Source: Clostridium nigeriense
GTDB taxonomy: Bacteria; Bacillota; Clostridia; Clostridiales; Clostridiaceae
Reading direction: 5' to 3'
Assembly: GCF_900086595.1 (NCBI RefSeq)
Contig: NZ_LT575472.1
Location: forward strand, 210,637 to 274,636
DNA length: 64,000 nt
Part shown: positions 10,093-21,300 of the stretch, piece after piece
How positions within the stretch are numbered: position 1 is the first letter of the stretch
Layout of the letters: each line of letters starts with the position of its first letter
The notes under the pieces: generated by a model
What the model was told of the DNA's origin: nothing
The model's database searches: none
What the model saw: the letters and a program-made list of their open reading frames with translations, nothing else
Translations under genes and position numbers: made by a program

Positions 10093-11757
10093 ATGAAAAA
10101 AATTTGGTGGAAAGAGGCAGTAGCATATCAAATATATCCAAGAAGCTTTATGGATTACAATAATGATGGAATAGGTGATTTAAAAGGAATAATATCAAAA
10201 TTAGATTATATAAAGGATTTAGGGATAGATGTTATATGGATTTGTCCAATGTATAAATCACCAAACGATGATAATGGTTATGATATAAGTGATTATCAAG
10301 ATATAATGAGTGATTTTGGGAATATGGATGACTTTAATGAGCTTTTAAATGAGGTTCACAAGAGGGATATGAAGTTAATTATAGACTTAGTTATAAATCA
10401 TACTAGTGATGAACATGAATGGTTTATAGAATCAAAATCATCAAAGAATAATCCAAAAAGAGACTGGTATATTTGGAGAAAAGGTAAAGGTGAATTAGAA
10501 CCTAATAATTGGGAAAGTATTTTTAAAGGATCTGCTTGGGAATATGATGAAAGCACAGATGAATATTTTTTACACTTATTTTCAAAGAAACAACCAGATT
10601 TAAACTGGGAAAATAAAGATGTTAGAAAAGAGTTATATAAAATGATAAATTGGTGGCTTGATAAGGGAATAGACGGATTTAGAGTTGATGCCATAAGTCA
10701 TGTAAAAAAGGAAAACGGTTTAAAAGATATGCCAAATCCTAATAATGAGAGATATGTAAGTTCTTTTGAAAAACATATGAATGTTGAAGGAATACATGAA
10801 CTTTTAGATGAATTAAATGAGAATACATTTTCTAAATATGACATTATGACTGTTGCAGAAGCAAATGGAGTAAATGCAGAGCATGCAGAAGAGTGGGTTG
10901 GAGATGAAAATGGTAAGTTTAATATGGTATTCCAGTTTGAACATTTAGATTTATGGAATAATGAAGATGATCAAGAATTTAATGTTAAAGAATGTAAGGA
11001 TATATTAACTAGATGGCAATACGGACTTCATAATAAGGGATGGAATGCATTATTTATTGAAAATCATGATATACCAAGAGCAGTATCAACTTGGGGAGAT
11101 GATAAAAATTATTGGAAAGAAAGCTCTACTGCATTAGGGTTAATGTACTTTATGCAACAAGGAACACCTTTCATATACCAAGGGCAAGAAATTGGTATGA
11201 CAAATGTTAAATATAAAAGTATTAATGACTATAATGATATAAAAAGTGTAGGCATCTACAATGATATGATAGAAAAAGGCATTGATAAAGATAAGGCGTT
11301 AAGGCATCTGTGGGCTGTTTCTAGAGATAATGCAAGAACACCAATGCAGTGGAATAATTCTATTAATGGTGGATTTTCTAGTTCAAATCCTTGGATTAAA
11401 ATAAACCCTAATTACACAGAGATAAATGTTGAAAATCAATTAAGTAATGAAGATTCTATCCTTAATTTTTATAAAAAAATGATAAAAATAAGAAAAGAAA
11501 ATGAAGCTCTAATATATGGAGAATATAAATTAATTTTAGAAGATGATGAAAGTATATATTCATATATAAGAGAGTTCGATAATAAGAGATTTATTATTAT
11601 GACTAACCTTACAGGAAAGCATGTAGAGTTTAAATATGAAAAAGAATTATTAAAATATGAAAAATTATTATTATCAAATTATAAGGTTGAAGCTCATAGT
11701 GACATTACTAACGTACTATTAAAACCATATGAAGCAAGATTGTATAAATTAAAGTAA
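10093..11757 (+). CDS. GH13 alpha-glucosidase (oligo-1,6-glucosidase-like)
   Basis: Cytoplasmic alpha-glucoside hydrolase of 554 aa. It starts with the family signature WWKEAVAYQIYPRSF. Catalytic residues of the (beta/alpha)8 barrel are visible: nucleophile D199 in GFRVDA, acid/base E256 in TVAEANG, and D326 in ENHDIPRA. Because the next gene is a PTS permease, the true substrate may be a 6'-phosphorylated disaccharide rather than free isomaltose; trehalose-6-phosphate hydrolases share this fold, so specificity is open. GGAG precedes the ATG and an operator lies just upstream. Confidence 0.9.
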   Translation: MKKIWWKEAVAYQIYPRSFMDYNNDGIGDLKGIISKLDYIKDLGIDVIWICPMYKSPNDDNGYDISDYQDIMSDFGNMDDFNELLNEVHKRDMKLIIDLVINHTSDEHEWFIESKSSKNNPKRDWYIWRKGKGELEPNNWESIFKGSAWEYDESTDEYFLHLFSKKQPDLNWENKDVRKELYKMINWWLDKGIDGFRVDAISHVKKENGLKDMPNPNNERYVSSFEKHMNVEGIHELLDELNENTFSKYDIMTVAEANGVNAEHAEEWVGDENGKFNMVFQFEHLDLWNNEDDQEFNVKECKDILTRWQYGLHNKGWNALFIENHDIPRAVSTWGDDKNYWKESSTALGLMYFMQQGTPFIYQGQEIGMTNVKYKSINDYNDIKSVGIYNDMIEKGIDKDKALRHLWAVSRDNARTPMQWNNSINGGFSSSNPWIKINPNYTEINVENQLSNEDSILNFYKKMIKIRKENEALIYGEYKLILEDDESIYSYIREFDNKRFIIMTNLTGKHVEFKYEKELLKYEKLLLSNYKVEAHSDITNVLLKPYEARLYKLK

Positions 11758-11775
11758 TAAAAAAGGAGAAAAGAA

Positions 11776-13440
11776 ATGAGTAAAACATCAAAAAAAGGAA
11801 AATTAATATCATTTGATTTTTGGCAAAAGTTTGGTAAGGCATTATTAGTAGTAGTTGCTGTTATGCCAGCAGCAGGGGTTATGATATCTATTGGTAAGTT
11901 AATAGGAATGTCATCTGACATAACAATGATAGATACAATAGCTAGGGTTATGGAAGACATAGGTTGGGCTATAATTGGGAATTTACATGTATTATTTGCA
12001 GTAGCAATAGGTGGATCATGGGCTAAGGAAAGAGCTGGTGGTGCATTTGCTGGATTACTATCATTTATTTTAATTAATAGGATAACTGGAGCTATATTTG
12101 GAGTAAGCTCAGATATGTTAACAAATACAACAGCAACAGTTAAATCATTATTTGGTGCTGATTTAGTAGTAGGAAATTATTTTACTAGTATTTTAGGTGC
12201 TCCTGCACTTAACATGGGGGTTTTTGTAGGTATAATAGCAGGGTTCTTAGGAGCTGCTTTATATAATAAATATTATAATTTCAATAAACTACCAAAAGCT
12301 TTAGACTTCTTTAATGGTAAGAGATTTGTTCCATTTGTAGTTATTTTAGGTTCAACAGTTACAGCTGTAATTTTAGCAATAGTATGGCCATTCATACAAG
12401 GATTATTGAATGCTTTTGGAGTTTGGCTTGCTGAATCAAAGGATACAGCACCTATATTAGCACCATTTGTATACGGTTCACTAGAACGTTTACTATTACC
12501 TTTTGGCTTACATCATATGTTGACAGTGCCAGTAAATTATACAGAACTAGGTGGAGTTTATACTACATTAACTGGATCAGCAGCAGGTACAATGGTAGCA
12601 GGCCAGGATCCATTATGGTTAGCATGGATAGGTGACTTAATTAACTTAAAAGATGCAGGGAATATGGTTGAATACAATAATTTATTAAATAGTGTTGTGC
12701 CAGCAAGATTCAAAGCAGGACAAGTAATATTATCTACAGCATCACTTTTAGGTATAGCTTTTGCAATGTATAAGAATGTTGAATCAGATAAAAAGAGCAA
12801 ATACAAATCAGTATTCTTCTCAGCTGCTATTGCAGTATTTTTAACTGGTGTAACAGAGCCAATTGAATTTATGTTTATGTTTGTATCACCAATATTATAT
12901 GTAGTATATGCAATAATAACAGGTTTAGGATTTGCTTTAGCTGATGTTATACAATTAAGAGTACACTCATTTGGATTAATTGAATTATTAACAAGAACTC
13001 CAATGATGGTTCATGCAGGTTTAATAAGAGACTTAATTAACTTTGTAATTTCATGCTTAGTATTCTTTGGATTAAACTATGGTATATTTAATATATTAAT
13101 AAAGAAATTTAATATACCAACTCCAGGACGTAATGGAAACTATATAGAATCAGAAATAGAAGATTCAAAGATAGGAATAAAAAATGATATAACACAAAAT
13201 GATTTACAAGCAGTAAAAATAATATCATTATTAGGTGAAAAAGATAATATAGAAGATATTGATGCTTGTATGACAAGGTTAAGAGTTACAGTAAAAGATA
13301 TAAACTTAGTTGCAAATGAAGCTGAATGGAAGAAGAATGGAGCTTTAGGACTTATCATTAGAGATAAAGGCGTTCAAGCTATATATGGCCCAAAAGCAGA
13401 TGTTTTAAAATCAAATATACAAGATATATTAGGAGTTTAA
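11776..13440 (+). CDS. PTS alpha-glucoside-type permease, IIC-IIB fusion
   Basis: Imports and phosphorylates a sugar at the membrane. Residues 1-435 form the glucose-superfamily IIC domain with about ten hydrophobic segments, including the GLHHMLTVPVNYTELGG region and the conserved GVTEPIEF motif. A C-terminal IIB domain carries the phosphorylated C498 in DACMTRLRV. No IIA domain is fused or adjacent, so a general glucose-type IIA must be supplied from elsewhere. It is 18 nt after the glucosidase, with AAAGGAG before the ATG. Specificity (maltose, isomaltose, other alpha-glucosides) is inferred from family and neighbours. Confidence 0.9.
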   Translation: MSKTSKKGKLISFDFWQKFGKALLVVVAVMPAAGVMISIGKLIGMSSDITMIDTIARVMEDIGWAIIGNLHVLFAVAIGGSWAKERAGGAFAGLLSFILINRITGAIFGVSSDMLTNTTATVKSLFGADLVVGNYFTSILGAPALNMGVFVGIIAGFLGAALYNKYYNFNKLPKALDFFNGKRFVPFVVILGSTVTAVILAIVWPFIQGLLNAFGVWLAESKDTAPILAPFVYGSLERLLLPFGLHHMLTVPVNYTELGGVYTTLTGSAAGTMVAGQDPLWLAWIGDLINLKDAGNMVEYNNLLNSVVPARFKAGQVILSTASLLGIAFAMYKNVESDKKSKYKSVFFSAAIAVFLTGVTEPIEFMFMFVSPILYVVYAIITGLGFALADVIQLRVHSFGLIELLTRTPMMVHAGLIRDLINFVISCLVFFGLNYGIFNILIKKFNIPTPGRNGNYIESEIEDSKIGIKNDITQNDLQAVKIISLLGEKDNIEDIDACMTRLRVTVKDINLVANEAEWKKNGALGLIIRDKGVQAIYGPKADVLKSNIQDILGV

Positions 13441-13441
13441 T

Positions 13442-14221
13442 ATGAGGTTATTAACACTTAATTGTCACTCATGGATGGAAGAGGAACAAAGAAGTAAAAT
13501 TAAATACTTAGCAAAAGTAATAAAAGAAAAACAATTTGATGTTATAACTCTTCAAGAAGTTAGTCAAAGTATAGAAAGTAAATTTATAAATAAAAATATA
13601 AAAGAAGATAACTTTGTACATTTATTAAATGAAGAACTAAAAAAAATAGGTGAAGATAGCTATAAGTATATTTGGGATTTTTCGCATATTGGATATGATA
13701 TATATGAAGAAGGATTAGCTATTCTAACAAAGCATAATATTGAAAGCTATGAAAGCTTCTATATAACTAAAAGCGATGATACTTTTTTTTATAAAAGCAG
13801 AAAAATAATAAAGGCTAATATAAATATAAATAAAGAAAAAATAAGTTTTTTTACTTGCCATTTGGGTTGGTGGGGAGATACGGATGAACCTTTTAGAAAT
13901 CAAGTAGATAACCTTATAAGTAAAATAAATAATAAGAGTTTTATTATGGGAGACTTCAATAATGATGGATTTATAAAAGGAGAGGGTTATGATTATCTAT
14001 TAAGTAAGGGATTAATAGATACTTATAATCTAGCAATTGAAAAGGACTGTGGTATAACTGTAGAAGGAGAAATTGCAGGCTGGGAAGGGAAAAAAGAAAA
14101 TAAGCGTCTTGATATAATATTTACAACGGAAGATATTAGAGTTTTAAAATCTAATGTAATATTTAATGGTAAAAATAAAGAAGTTATATCAGATCATTAT
14201 GGAGTAGAAATAGAAATATAG
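13442..14221 (+). CDS. Endonuclease/exonuclease/phosphatase (EEP) family protein
   Basis: Metal-dependent hydrolase of the DNase I-like fold, 259 aa, no signal peptide. Motifs in order: LTLNCHSW (N-terminal Asn), LQEVS (metal-binding Glu), CHLGWWGD, MGDFNND (catalytic Asp/Asn) and the terminal SDHYG. The start overlaps the end of the PTS gene region by spacing only (1 nt after the stop), so it is translationally linked to the alpha-glucoside operon. EEP genes recur in such operons in Firmicutes, but the substrate is not known to me. Confidence 0.82.
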   Translation: MRLLTLNCHSWMEEEQRSKIKYLAKVIKEKQFDVITLQEVSQSIESKFINKNIKEDNFVHLLNEELKKIGEDSYKYIWDFSHIGYDIYEEGLAILTKHNIESYESFYITKSDDTFFYKSRKIIKANININKEKISFFTCHLGWWGDTDEPFRNQVDNLISKINNKSFIMGDFNNDGFIKGEGYDYLLSKGLIDTYNLAIEKDCGITVEGEIAGWEGKKENKRLDIIFTTEDIRVLKSNVIFNGKNKEVISDHYGVEIEI

Positions 14222-14226
14222 TTTTA

Positions 14227-14262
14227 AAGAGCCAAATTCAATAAAGTTTGGCTCTTTTTATT
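14227..14262 (+). terminator. Intrinsic terminator of the alpha-glucoside operon
   Basis: Ten-bp stem AAGAGCCAAA / TTTGGCTCTT with a 10-nt loop and T-rich tail, ending the operon 5 nt after the EEP gene. Confidence 0.92.
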
Positions 14263-14327
14263 TTTTTATTATTAACTTAGTTCTATAATAAAGGTATAAC
14301 AATAAAAGACTAAGGGAGATGCGTAAA

Positions 14328-14843
14328 ATGCTATATGGAGAAAAAATATATATGAGAGATCCGGTAAGAGAAGATATAGAGGCATTATACGATACTTGTG
14401 CAGATGAGGATGTTTTAAAATATAACGGATTATCTACAGGGGTTATGACTAAGGAATATATAAATAGCCAGTTTCACCATTTAACAAAGCCAAATAAAAA
14501 AGAAATGGTAATAGTAACTAATTCTAGCGATTTGATTGGATATGTTTATTATAAAGAAAATAGTTATACTAGAGATGTGTACTCTATTGGAATAACTATA
14601 GGAAAAGAATTTTGGAATAAAGGGTATGGATTTGATTCTATAAGGACATTATGTTCATACTTATTTAATAGCAGACAAGCTCATAAGGTAGAATTAGAAG
14701 TTGTTATTGAAAACAAAAGAGCAATTAATTGTTACAGAAAATGTGGATTTAAGGATGAAGGTATAAGAAGGAGTAAGTACTATTATGACGGAAAATACTT
14801 AGATACTTTAGTAATGGGATTACTAAGAGAAGAATTTATTTAG
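14328..14843 (+). CDS. GNAT-family N-acetyltransferase (RimJ/RimL-like)
   Basis: Acetyl-CoA-dependent acetyltransferase of 171 aa. The GNAT core is seen in IGITIGKEFWNKGYGFDSIR (acetyl-CoA loop) and ENKRAINCYRKCGFKDEGIRR. This pattern is typical of the Acetyltransf_3 subgroup that modifies amines, peptides or antibiotics; the substrate is unknown. An ATG at 14319 is flush against AAGGGAG, so ATG 14328 with 9-nt spacing is preferred. Monocistronic by position. Confidence 0.82.
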   Translation: MLYGEKIYMRDPVREDIEALYDTCADEDVLKYNGLSTGVMTKEYINSQFHHLTKPNKKEMVIVTNSSDLIGYVYYKENSYTRDVYSIGITIGKEFWNKGYGFDSIRTLCSYLFNSRQAHKVELEVVIENKRAINCYRKCGFKDEGIRRSKYYYDGKYLDTLVMGLLREEFI

Positions 14844-14886
14844 GGCTATGGGGAATAATTAAGATATTAAATAATAGGAGGTTTGT

Positions 14887-17800
14887 ATGGGAATTAGATT
14901 TATTTTCGGTAGAGCTGGTACTGGAAAAAGCAGATTTTGTTTAGAACAAATTAAGAAAAAAATAGAAAATAACAATGATACGAATAAGCTAATTTTAATA
15001 GTGCCAGAACAATATACTTTTGATACAGAAAAAAAGTTTTTAGATATAGTAAAAGAAAAAGGATTTTTAAGAGGAGAAGTATTAAGCTTTAAGAGAATGG
15101 CTCACAGAGTATTTGAAGAATGTGGAGGAAGAAATGATTTAAGGATAAGTGATTCAGGTAGAAATATGCTTATTTATAAACTTCTTAAAGATAAGGGAGA
15201 TGAACTTCAATACTTTAATAGAATGTCAAAAGAGCATGGTTTTTCTTCTGTAGTTTCTAAAATTATAACGGAATTTAAAAAATATAATATTTCCACGGAA
15301 ATGTTAGGGACTAGTGAAGAGGAAATTTATGATGAAGAATTGAAAAAGAAGATGAGTGATTTAAAGATAATTTATCATGATTTTAATGAAATACTTCATA
15401 AAAGATTTATAGATTCTGATGATGAATTAACTTTATTAGCAGAAAAGCTTACAGAGTGTAATATTTATGATGGTTCGGAAATATGGATAGATGAGTTTAC
15501 TACATTTACACCTCAACAGTTAGAAGTTATTAAAATCTTAGCTAAGAGAGCTAAGACATTAAATATTACTTTATGTAGTGATAGCTTAGGCGGTGGAAAT
15601 GATGTAGATTATACAGATATATTTGATGCAATAAGGAACACTGAAAATTCTATATTAAATATTATGAAGGACGGAAATATATCTTATTTAGAACCTATTG
15701 ATTTAAATAAGGGATATTCTTATAGATTTTTAGGGAGTGAAGATCTTCAGCACTTGGAAAGACATTTTTTCACTTATCCTTTTAAGCCTTATAAAGGCAA
15801 GGCTAATAATGTAAGATTATATAAAGCTAATAATAGTTATGAGGAGATAGAAACAGTAGCTAAAGATATATTGGTTATGGTAAGAGACAAGGGATATAGA
15901 TATAAAGATATAGCTGTTATTTGCAGAAACATTGATGAATATGAAAAGATAGCTACAGTTATATTTAACGATTATAATATTCCATTTTTCTTAGATAAGA
16001 AAAGACAAATCTTAGATAATCCATTAGTAGTATTGATAATTTCATCTTTAGAAATATTATCAAGCAATTGGTCTTATGAAAGTGTATTTAAATACTTAAA
16101 AAGTGGATTAGTTAATATAGAAGAAAAATATATAGATATACTTGAAAACTATGTTTTAGCTAATGGAATAAAGGGATATAAATGGACTAAAGATCTCTAT
16201 GATAGAGATGATATAAAAGAGGATGAAAATATAGTTTTAGAAATTATGGAGGAAATTAGGGCACCTTTAATGAAACTTCATAAAAATATAAAACAAAATA
16301 CTTCAGTTAAAGAAATAGCTATTAATCTTTATGAATTTTTAGTTGAATTAAATGTATTTAAAACATTAGAAAATTGGCTAGAGGAATTTAATGAATTAGG
16401 TTATCAAGACAAGATTAAAGAATATATTCAAGTTCCAGAAATGGTTATGGATATATTAGACCAATTAGTTGAGGTTCTTGGAGATGAAGTCATAGATATA
16501 AAAGAATTTACTAAGATTCTTATATCAGGATTTGAAGAAAAAGAAATAGGGGTAATTCCTATGGCTTTAGATCAAGTTAACATTGGTGATATATCTAGGG
16601 TTAAAGGAAGAGATATAAAGGCAGTATACTTAATAGGAGTAAATGATGGAGTGATTCCTGCAGTTAATAAGGATGAAGGAATAATAAGTGATAGAGAAAG
16701 AGATATGCTAAGAGATATAGGAATAAAATTAGCTTCTGATACTAAAAGTAGAGCATTTGAAGAGCAGTTTATAGTTTATACAGCTTTAACAATTGCCTCA
16801 GAGTATTTAATGATAACTTTCCCTATGGCAGACTTTGAGGGAAAATCCTTAAGGCCATCTATAATTATTCCAAGGATAAAGAAGGTATTACCTAATGTTA
16901 TTGAGGAAAGTGAAATATATAATTTAAGAGATAAGAATGATAAGTTTAGTAAAATAACAGCACCACTTCCTACTTTTAATGAGCTTATTTCAGCTTTAAG
17001 AATGGAATTTGAAAAAGAAGAGGTAGATGAATATTGGGCTGAAGCATTTAAATGGTTTGAAAACAATGAAATTTTTAGAAGTAAAGCTAATAGAATGTTT
17101 AAGGGATTAACTTATACTAATCTAGTAGAGAAGGTTCCTAGAGATAAAATAAAAAGACTTTATCAGTTAGAAAATAAGAAGCTTGTGTTTAATATATCTA
17201 GAATAGAAAAGTATGCTCAATGTCCTTTCTCTTATTATGTTCAATATGGGCTAAAAGCAAAAGATAGAAAAGTATATGAATTCTCAGCTCCTGATTTAGG
17301 GTCTTTTATGCATAATGTATTAGATGATTTTACTAATACTGTTAGAAATGAGAAAATAGCGTGGTCAGAATTAAATAAAGAAAAGTGTAAGGTTATAGTT
17401 AATGAATTAGTTAATAAAAGATTAGAAAATGATACTAACTCAATATTAAATAGTACAAAGAAATATAAATATTTTGCAGATAGATTTAAAAGAACTATAA
17501 CAAAATCTGTTATGGTTATTTCAGAGCAGATGAGAAAAGGACGTTTTGAAGTATTTAAAAATGAATTTGAATTTGGTGGATTTAAAGATGGAGAACCTAT
17601 AAAGATAGAGCTTCCATCTAAAGAAACTGTGTACTTAGTTGGTAGAGTTGATAGAATAGATACTTTAGATTTAGATGGTAATACTTATATAAAGGTAGTT
17701 GACTATAAATCTGGGAATAAGAAATTTAATTTAACAGAAGTATATTATGGGCTTCAAATACAGCTTTTAGTATATTTAGATGCTCTTATTAAAAATTCAA

Positions 17801-18321
17801 AATACTTATTAGAAAAGCAAGCCATGCCAGGAGCAATTTTATATTTTAAAATAGATGATCCAATAATTAAGTCTAAAAAGCAGCTTACAGAAGAAGAAAT
17901 TAAAGAAAATATATTAAAAGAATTAAAAATGAGTGGATTATTACTTAAAGATATAAATGTAGTTAAGGCTATGGATAGTGATATAGAATCTGCGTATTCA
18001 TTAATTATTCCAGCAGCAATAAAGAAGGATGGAAACTTTACAGCAACTAGCTCAGTTGTTACTGAGGAACAATTCGATATATTAAGAAAGTATGTAAATG
18101 ATAAGATGGCAGAGCTTTGTGAAGAAATGTTGAGTGGAGAAATTAAAATAGCTCCATGTAAGAATAATAACACTCCATATTGTGATTATTGTGACTACTC
18201 ATCTATATGTCAATTTGATACTTCTATAGAAAATAATAAATATAAGATAGTATTAAAAAAGAGTAATGAAGAAGCCTGGAAGTTAATAAAGGATGAGGTA
18301 GAGAAGGGAGGTAATGTTTAG
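14887..18321 (+). CDS. addB: ATP-dependent helicase/nuclease subunit B
   Basis: AddB half of the AddAB double-strand-break resection complex. The N-terminal Walker A FGRAGTGKSRF has its lysine at residue 14. The C-terminal RecB-like nuclease domain shows VGRVDRID and VVDYKSG. The four cysteines for the structural [4Fe-4S] cluster are visible: one in AQCPFSYY and three in YCDYCDYSSICQF. At 1144 aa it is full length. AGGAGG precedes the ATG, and addA starts 3 nt after its stop. Confidence 0.97.
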   Translation: MGIRFIFGRAGTGKSRFCLEQIKKKIENNNDTNKLILIVPEQYTFDTEKKFLDIVKEKGFLRGEVLSFKRMAHRVFEECGGRNDLRISDSGRNMLIYKLLKDKGDELQYFNRMSKEHGFSSVVSKIITEFKKYNISTEMLGTSEEEIYDEELKKKMSDLKIIYHDFNEILHKRFIDSDDELTLLAEKLTECNIYDGSEIWIDEFTTFTPQQLEVIKILAKRAKTLNITLCSDSLGGGNDVDYTDIFDAIRNTENSILNIMKDGNISYLEPIDLNKGYSYRFLGSEDLQHLERHFFTYPFKPYKGKANNVRLYKANNSYEEIETVAKDILVMVRDKGYRYKDIAVICRNIDEYEKIATVIFNDYNIPFFLDKKRQILDNPLVVLIISSLEILSSNWSYESVFKYLKSGLVNIEEKYIDILENYVLANGIKGYKWTKDLYDRDDIKEDENIVLEIMEEIRAPLMKLHKNIKQNTSVKEIAINLYEFLVELNVFKTLENWLEEFNELGYQDKIKEYIQVPEMVMDILDQLVEVLGDEVIDIKEFTKILISGFEEKEIGVIPMALDQVNIGDISRVKGRDIKAVYLIGVNDGVIPAVNKDEGIISDRERDMLRDIGIKLASDTKSRAFEEQFIVYTALTIASEYLMITFPMADFEGKSLRPSIIIPRIKKVLPNVIEESEIYNLRDKNDKFSKITAPLPTFNELISALRMEFEKEEVDEYWAEAFKWFENNEIFRSKANRMFKGLTYTNLVEKVPRDKIKRLYQLENKKLVFNISRIEKYAQCPFSYYVQYGLKAKDRKVYEFSAPDLGSFMHNVLDDFTNTVRNEKIAWSELNKEKCKVIVNELVNKRLENDTNSILNSTKKYKYFADRFKRTITKSVMVISEQMRKGRFEVFKNEFEFGGFKDGEPIKIELPSKETVYLVGRVDRIDTLDLDGNTYIKVVDYKSGNKKFNLTEVYYGLQIQLLVYLDALIKNSKYLLEKQAMPGAILYFKIDDPIIKSKKQLTEEEIKENILKELKMSGLLLKDINVVKAMDSDIESAYSLIIPAAIKKDGNFTATSSVVTEEQFDILRKYVNDKMAELCEEMLSGEIKIAPCKNNNTPYCDYCDYSSICQFDTSIENNKYKIVLKKSNEEAWKLIKDEVEKGGNV

Positions 18322-18324
18322 GTT

Positions 18325-21300
18325 ATGGGAAGTACTAAATGGACTGAAGATCAGCTTAAAGCTATAAATACAAGAAATTGTAATCTTCTAGTAGCTGCTG
18401 CAGCAGGATCTGGAAAAACAGCAGTATTAGTAGAAAGGATTATAAGAATTATTACTAATGAAGATAATCCAATAGATATAGATAGACTTTTAGTAGTTAC
18501 TTTTACTTCAGCAGCTGCTGCTGAAATGAGAGAAAGAATAGCAGATGCTATATCTAAAGCTTTAGAAGTTAATCCTAATTCTAAAGTATTACAAAGACAA
18601 TTAACACTTTTAAGTCGGGCAAACATTACAACTATGCATTCATTTTGCTTAGATGTTATAAAAAATTACTATCACATTATTAATTTAGATCCTACTTTCA
18701 GAATAGCTGATGAAACAGAAAATACATTACTAAAATTAGAAGTAATTAATGATATGTTTGAAGACTATTATGAAAATGAGGATGAGGACTTTAAAAGGTT
18801 AATAGATGCATATAGCACTTCTAGAGATGATGAAAGATTAAAAGAAATAATATTAGATTTATATAGATTTTCTATGAGTGGACCATGGCCAGAAGAATGG
18901 CTTAGAGATAGTGCAGAAAGTTTTAATATAGAAACTATTGAAGATTTAAATGAAACTGTCTGGATTAAGGTATTAAAAGAAACTATAGCTATTGAGGTTT
19001 CAGGGTATATAAAGATTTTAGGAAAGGCATTAGATTTAATAAAGTCAACAGAAGGTTTAGAACCCTATGAAGCTACCTTTAATGATGAAATAAATATGTT
19101 TAATGGTGTTTTAGAAGCATTAAATTATGGAATTAGAGAACTTTATAGTGAAGTTAGTAAAATAAGTTTTGGTAGGCTAAAATCAGTTAAAAAGGATAAG
19201 GTCTCAGATGTAGAAAGTTTAGAAATAGTAAAATCTATAAGAGATAGTATTAAGAAAAAATGTGCTAAATTAGTTGAAGATAGCTTTTCTATGACTGTAG
19301 AAGATGCTTTAAATGGAATAAAAAACTCTTATCCATATATGAAAATGATAAGTAAGCTAACCTTAGATTTTATAAATAGATTTAAGAAAAAGAAAAGAGA
19401 AAGAAATCTATTGGACTTTAATGATTTAGAACATTTATGTTTAAAGATACTTATTAGTAATGATGAAGAAGGAAATATAAATCCATCAAGTGTATCAGAA
19501 GGCTTTAGAGAATATTTTGATGAGGTTCTTGTAGATGAATACCAAGATTCTAACAATGTTCAAGAAGCTATTATAGATTTAGTTTCAAGAAAAAGTTTAG
19601 AGAATCCTAATGTATTTATGGTTGGAGATGTTAAGCAAAGTATATATAGATTTAGGCAAGCAAAGCCAGAGTTATTTTTAGAAAAATATAATAGTTACCC
19701 ATTAGAAGATGGAAGTTTAAATAGAAAAATACAGTTATATAAAAACTTTAGAAGTAGGGAAGAAGTTATTAATGGAGTTAATTATATTTTTAAAGAAGTA
19801 ATGTCTAAGACTGTTGGTGAGCTTGAATATAATGATGAAGAAGCTTTAAACTTAGGGGCTAGCTATAAGGAAAATGAAGATGAAAATACATTTGTAGCAG
19901 GGCCCATTGAGCTTCATATTTTAGATAAGTCAGGTAATAAGGATATACCAGAAGAAGATAAAATAGAAGAGGTTAATTTAACCGATTCAGATATATCAGA
20001 TATAGAAGAGGAAGAAGATGTAGATGCAATAACTCTTGAGGCAAGAATAGTTGCAAGAAGAATAAAAGAATTATTGAACCCTGATATTAATACAGGAAAA
20101 ATATTTAAGGTTTTAGATAAGGAAACAGGAGAATATAGGCCTCTTAAATATAAAGATATAGTAATTTTATTAAGAGCAACAAAAAATTGGTCTGAAATAT
20201 TTTTAGAGGAATTAGGATATGAAGGAATACCTATTTACGCTGATACTGGAACAGGATATTTTGAAACTATAGAAATTAGAACAATAATGTCTTTATTAAA
20301 AATAATAGATAATCCAATGCAAGATGTACCTATGATTTCTGTTTTAAGATCTCCTTTAGTTGGATTTACAGCAGAAGAACTAGGAGATATTAGACTTTTA
20401 AATAAGGAAAAATACTTCTATGAAATTATAAGTGATGTTTCTGAAGATGCTTATGAAGTAAATGAAGAACTTAAATATAAATGCAAAATGTTTATTAATA
20501 ATTTAAAAAAGTGGAGAAAAAAATCTATATATACACCTATAGATGAGTTTATATGGTATTTATATATGGATACTGCTTACTATGGTTATGTAGGAGCTAT
20601 GCCAAATGGAAAGTTAAGACAAGCGAATTTAAAAATATTATTCCAAAGAGCTAAGCAATTCGAACAAACAAGCTTTAAGGGATTGTTTAATTTTATAAAC
20701 TTTATTAATAAGCTAAGAAACTCCTCAGGGGATATGGGAAGTGCAAAGGTTCTTGGAGAAAATGAAGATGTTGTTAGAATAATGAGTATTCATAAAAGTA
20801 AGGGACTTGAATTTCCAGTAGTATTTACTTCTGGATTTGGAAAGCAATTTAATTTAATGGATTTAAATAAATCAATTCTTTATCATGATGATTTAGGATT
20901 AGGACCTGATTATGTGGATTTAGAAAGAAGAAATTCTTATAGTACCTTAGCAAAAGAAGCTATAAAAAAGAAGATATTATTTGAAACACTATCAGAAGAG
21001 ATGAGAATTCTCTATGTTGCCTTTACAAGAGCTAAAGAAAAATTAATTATTACAGGTGCCACAAGAGATTTAGAAAAATCTATTTCTAGATGGATGTCAG
21101 CAGCTTCTATAGATGATGAAATAGTTCCACCATCAGAAGTACTTAAGGGAAAAAGCTATTTAGATTGGATTGGAATGGCCATTTGTAAACATAGAGATGG
21201 AGAAAACTTAAGAAATTATATAGGTTCTACAAACAGTTTAATTGTTAATGATTTTTCCACATGGAAGGTTAAAATGTGGAGTAAAAATGACTTAACTGTG

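Noticed and set aside
16776..17066. Minus-strand open frames inside addB, addA and other long genes
   Set aside because: Shadows of AT-rich coding sequence, without ribosome sites and overlapping well-supported genes.
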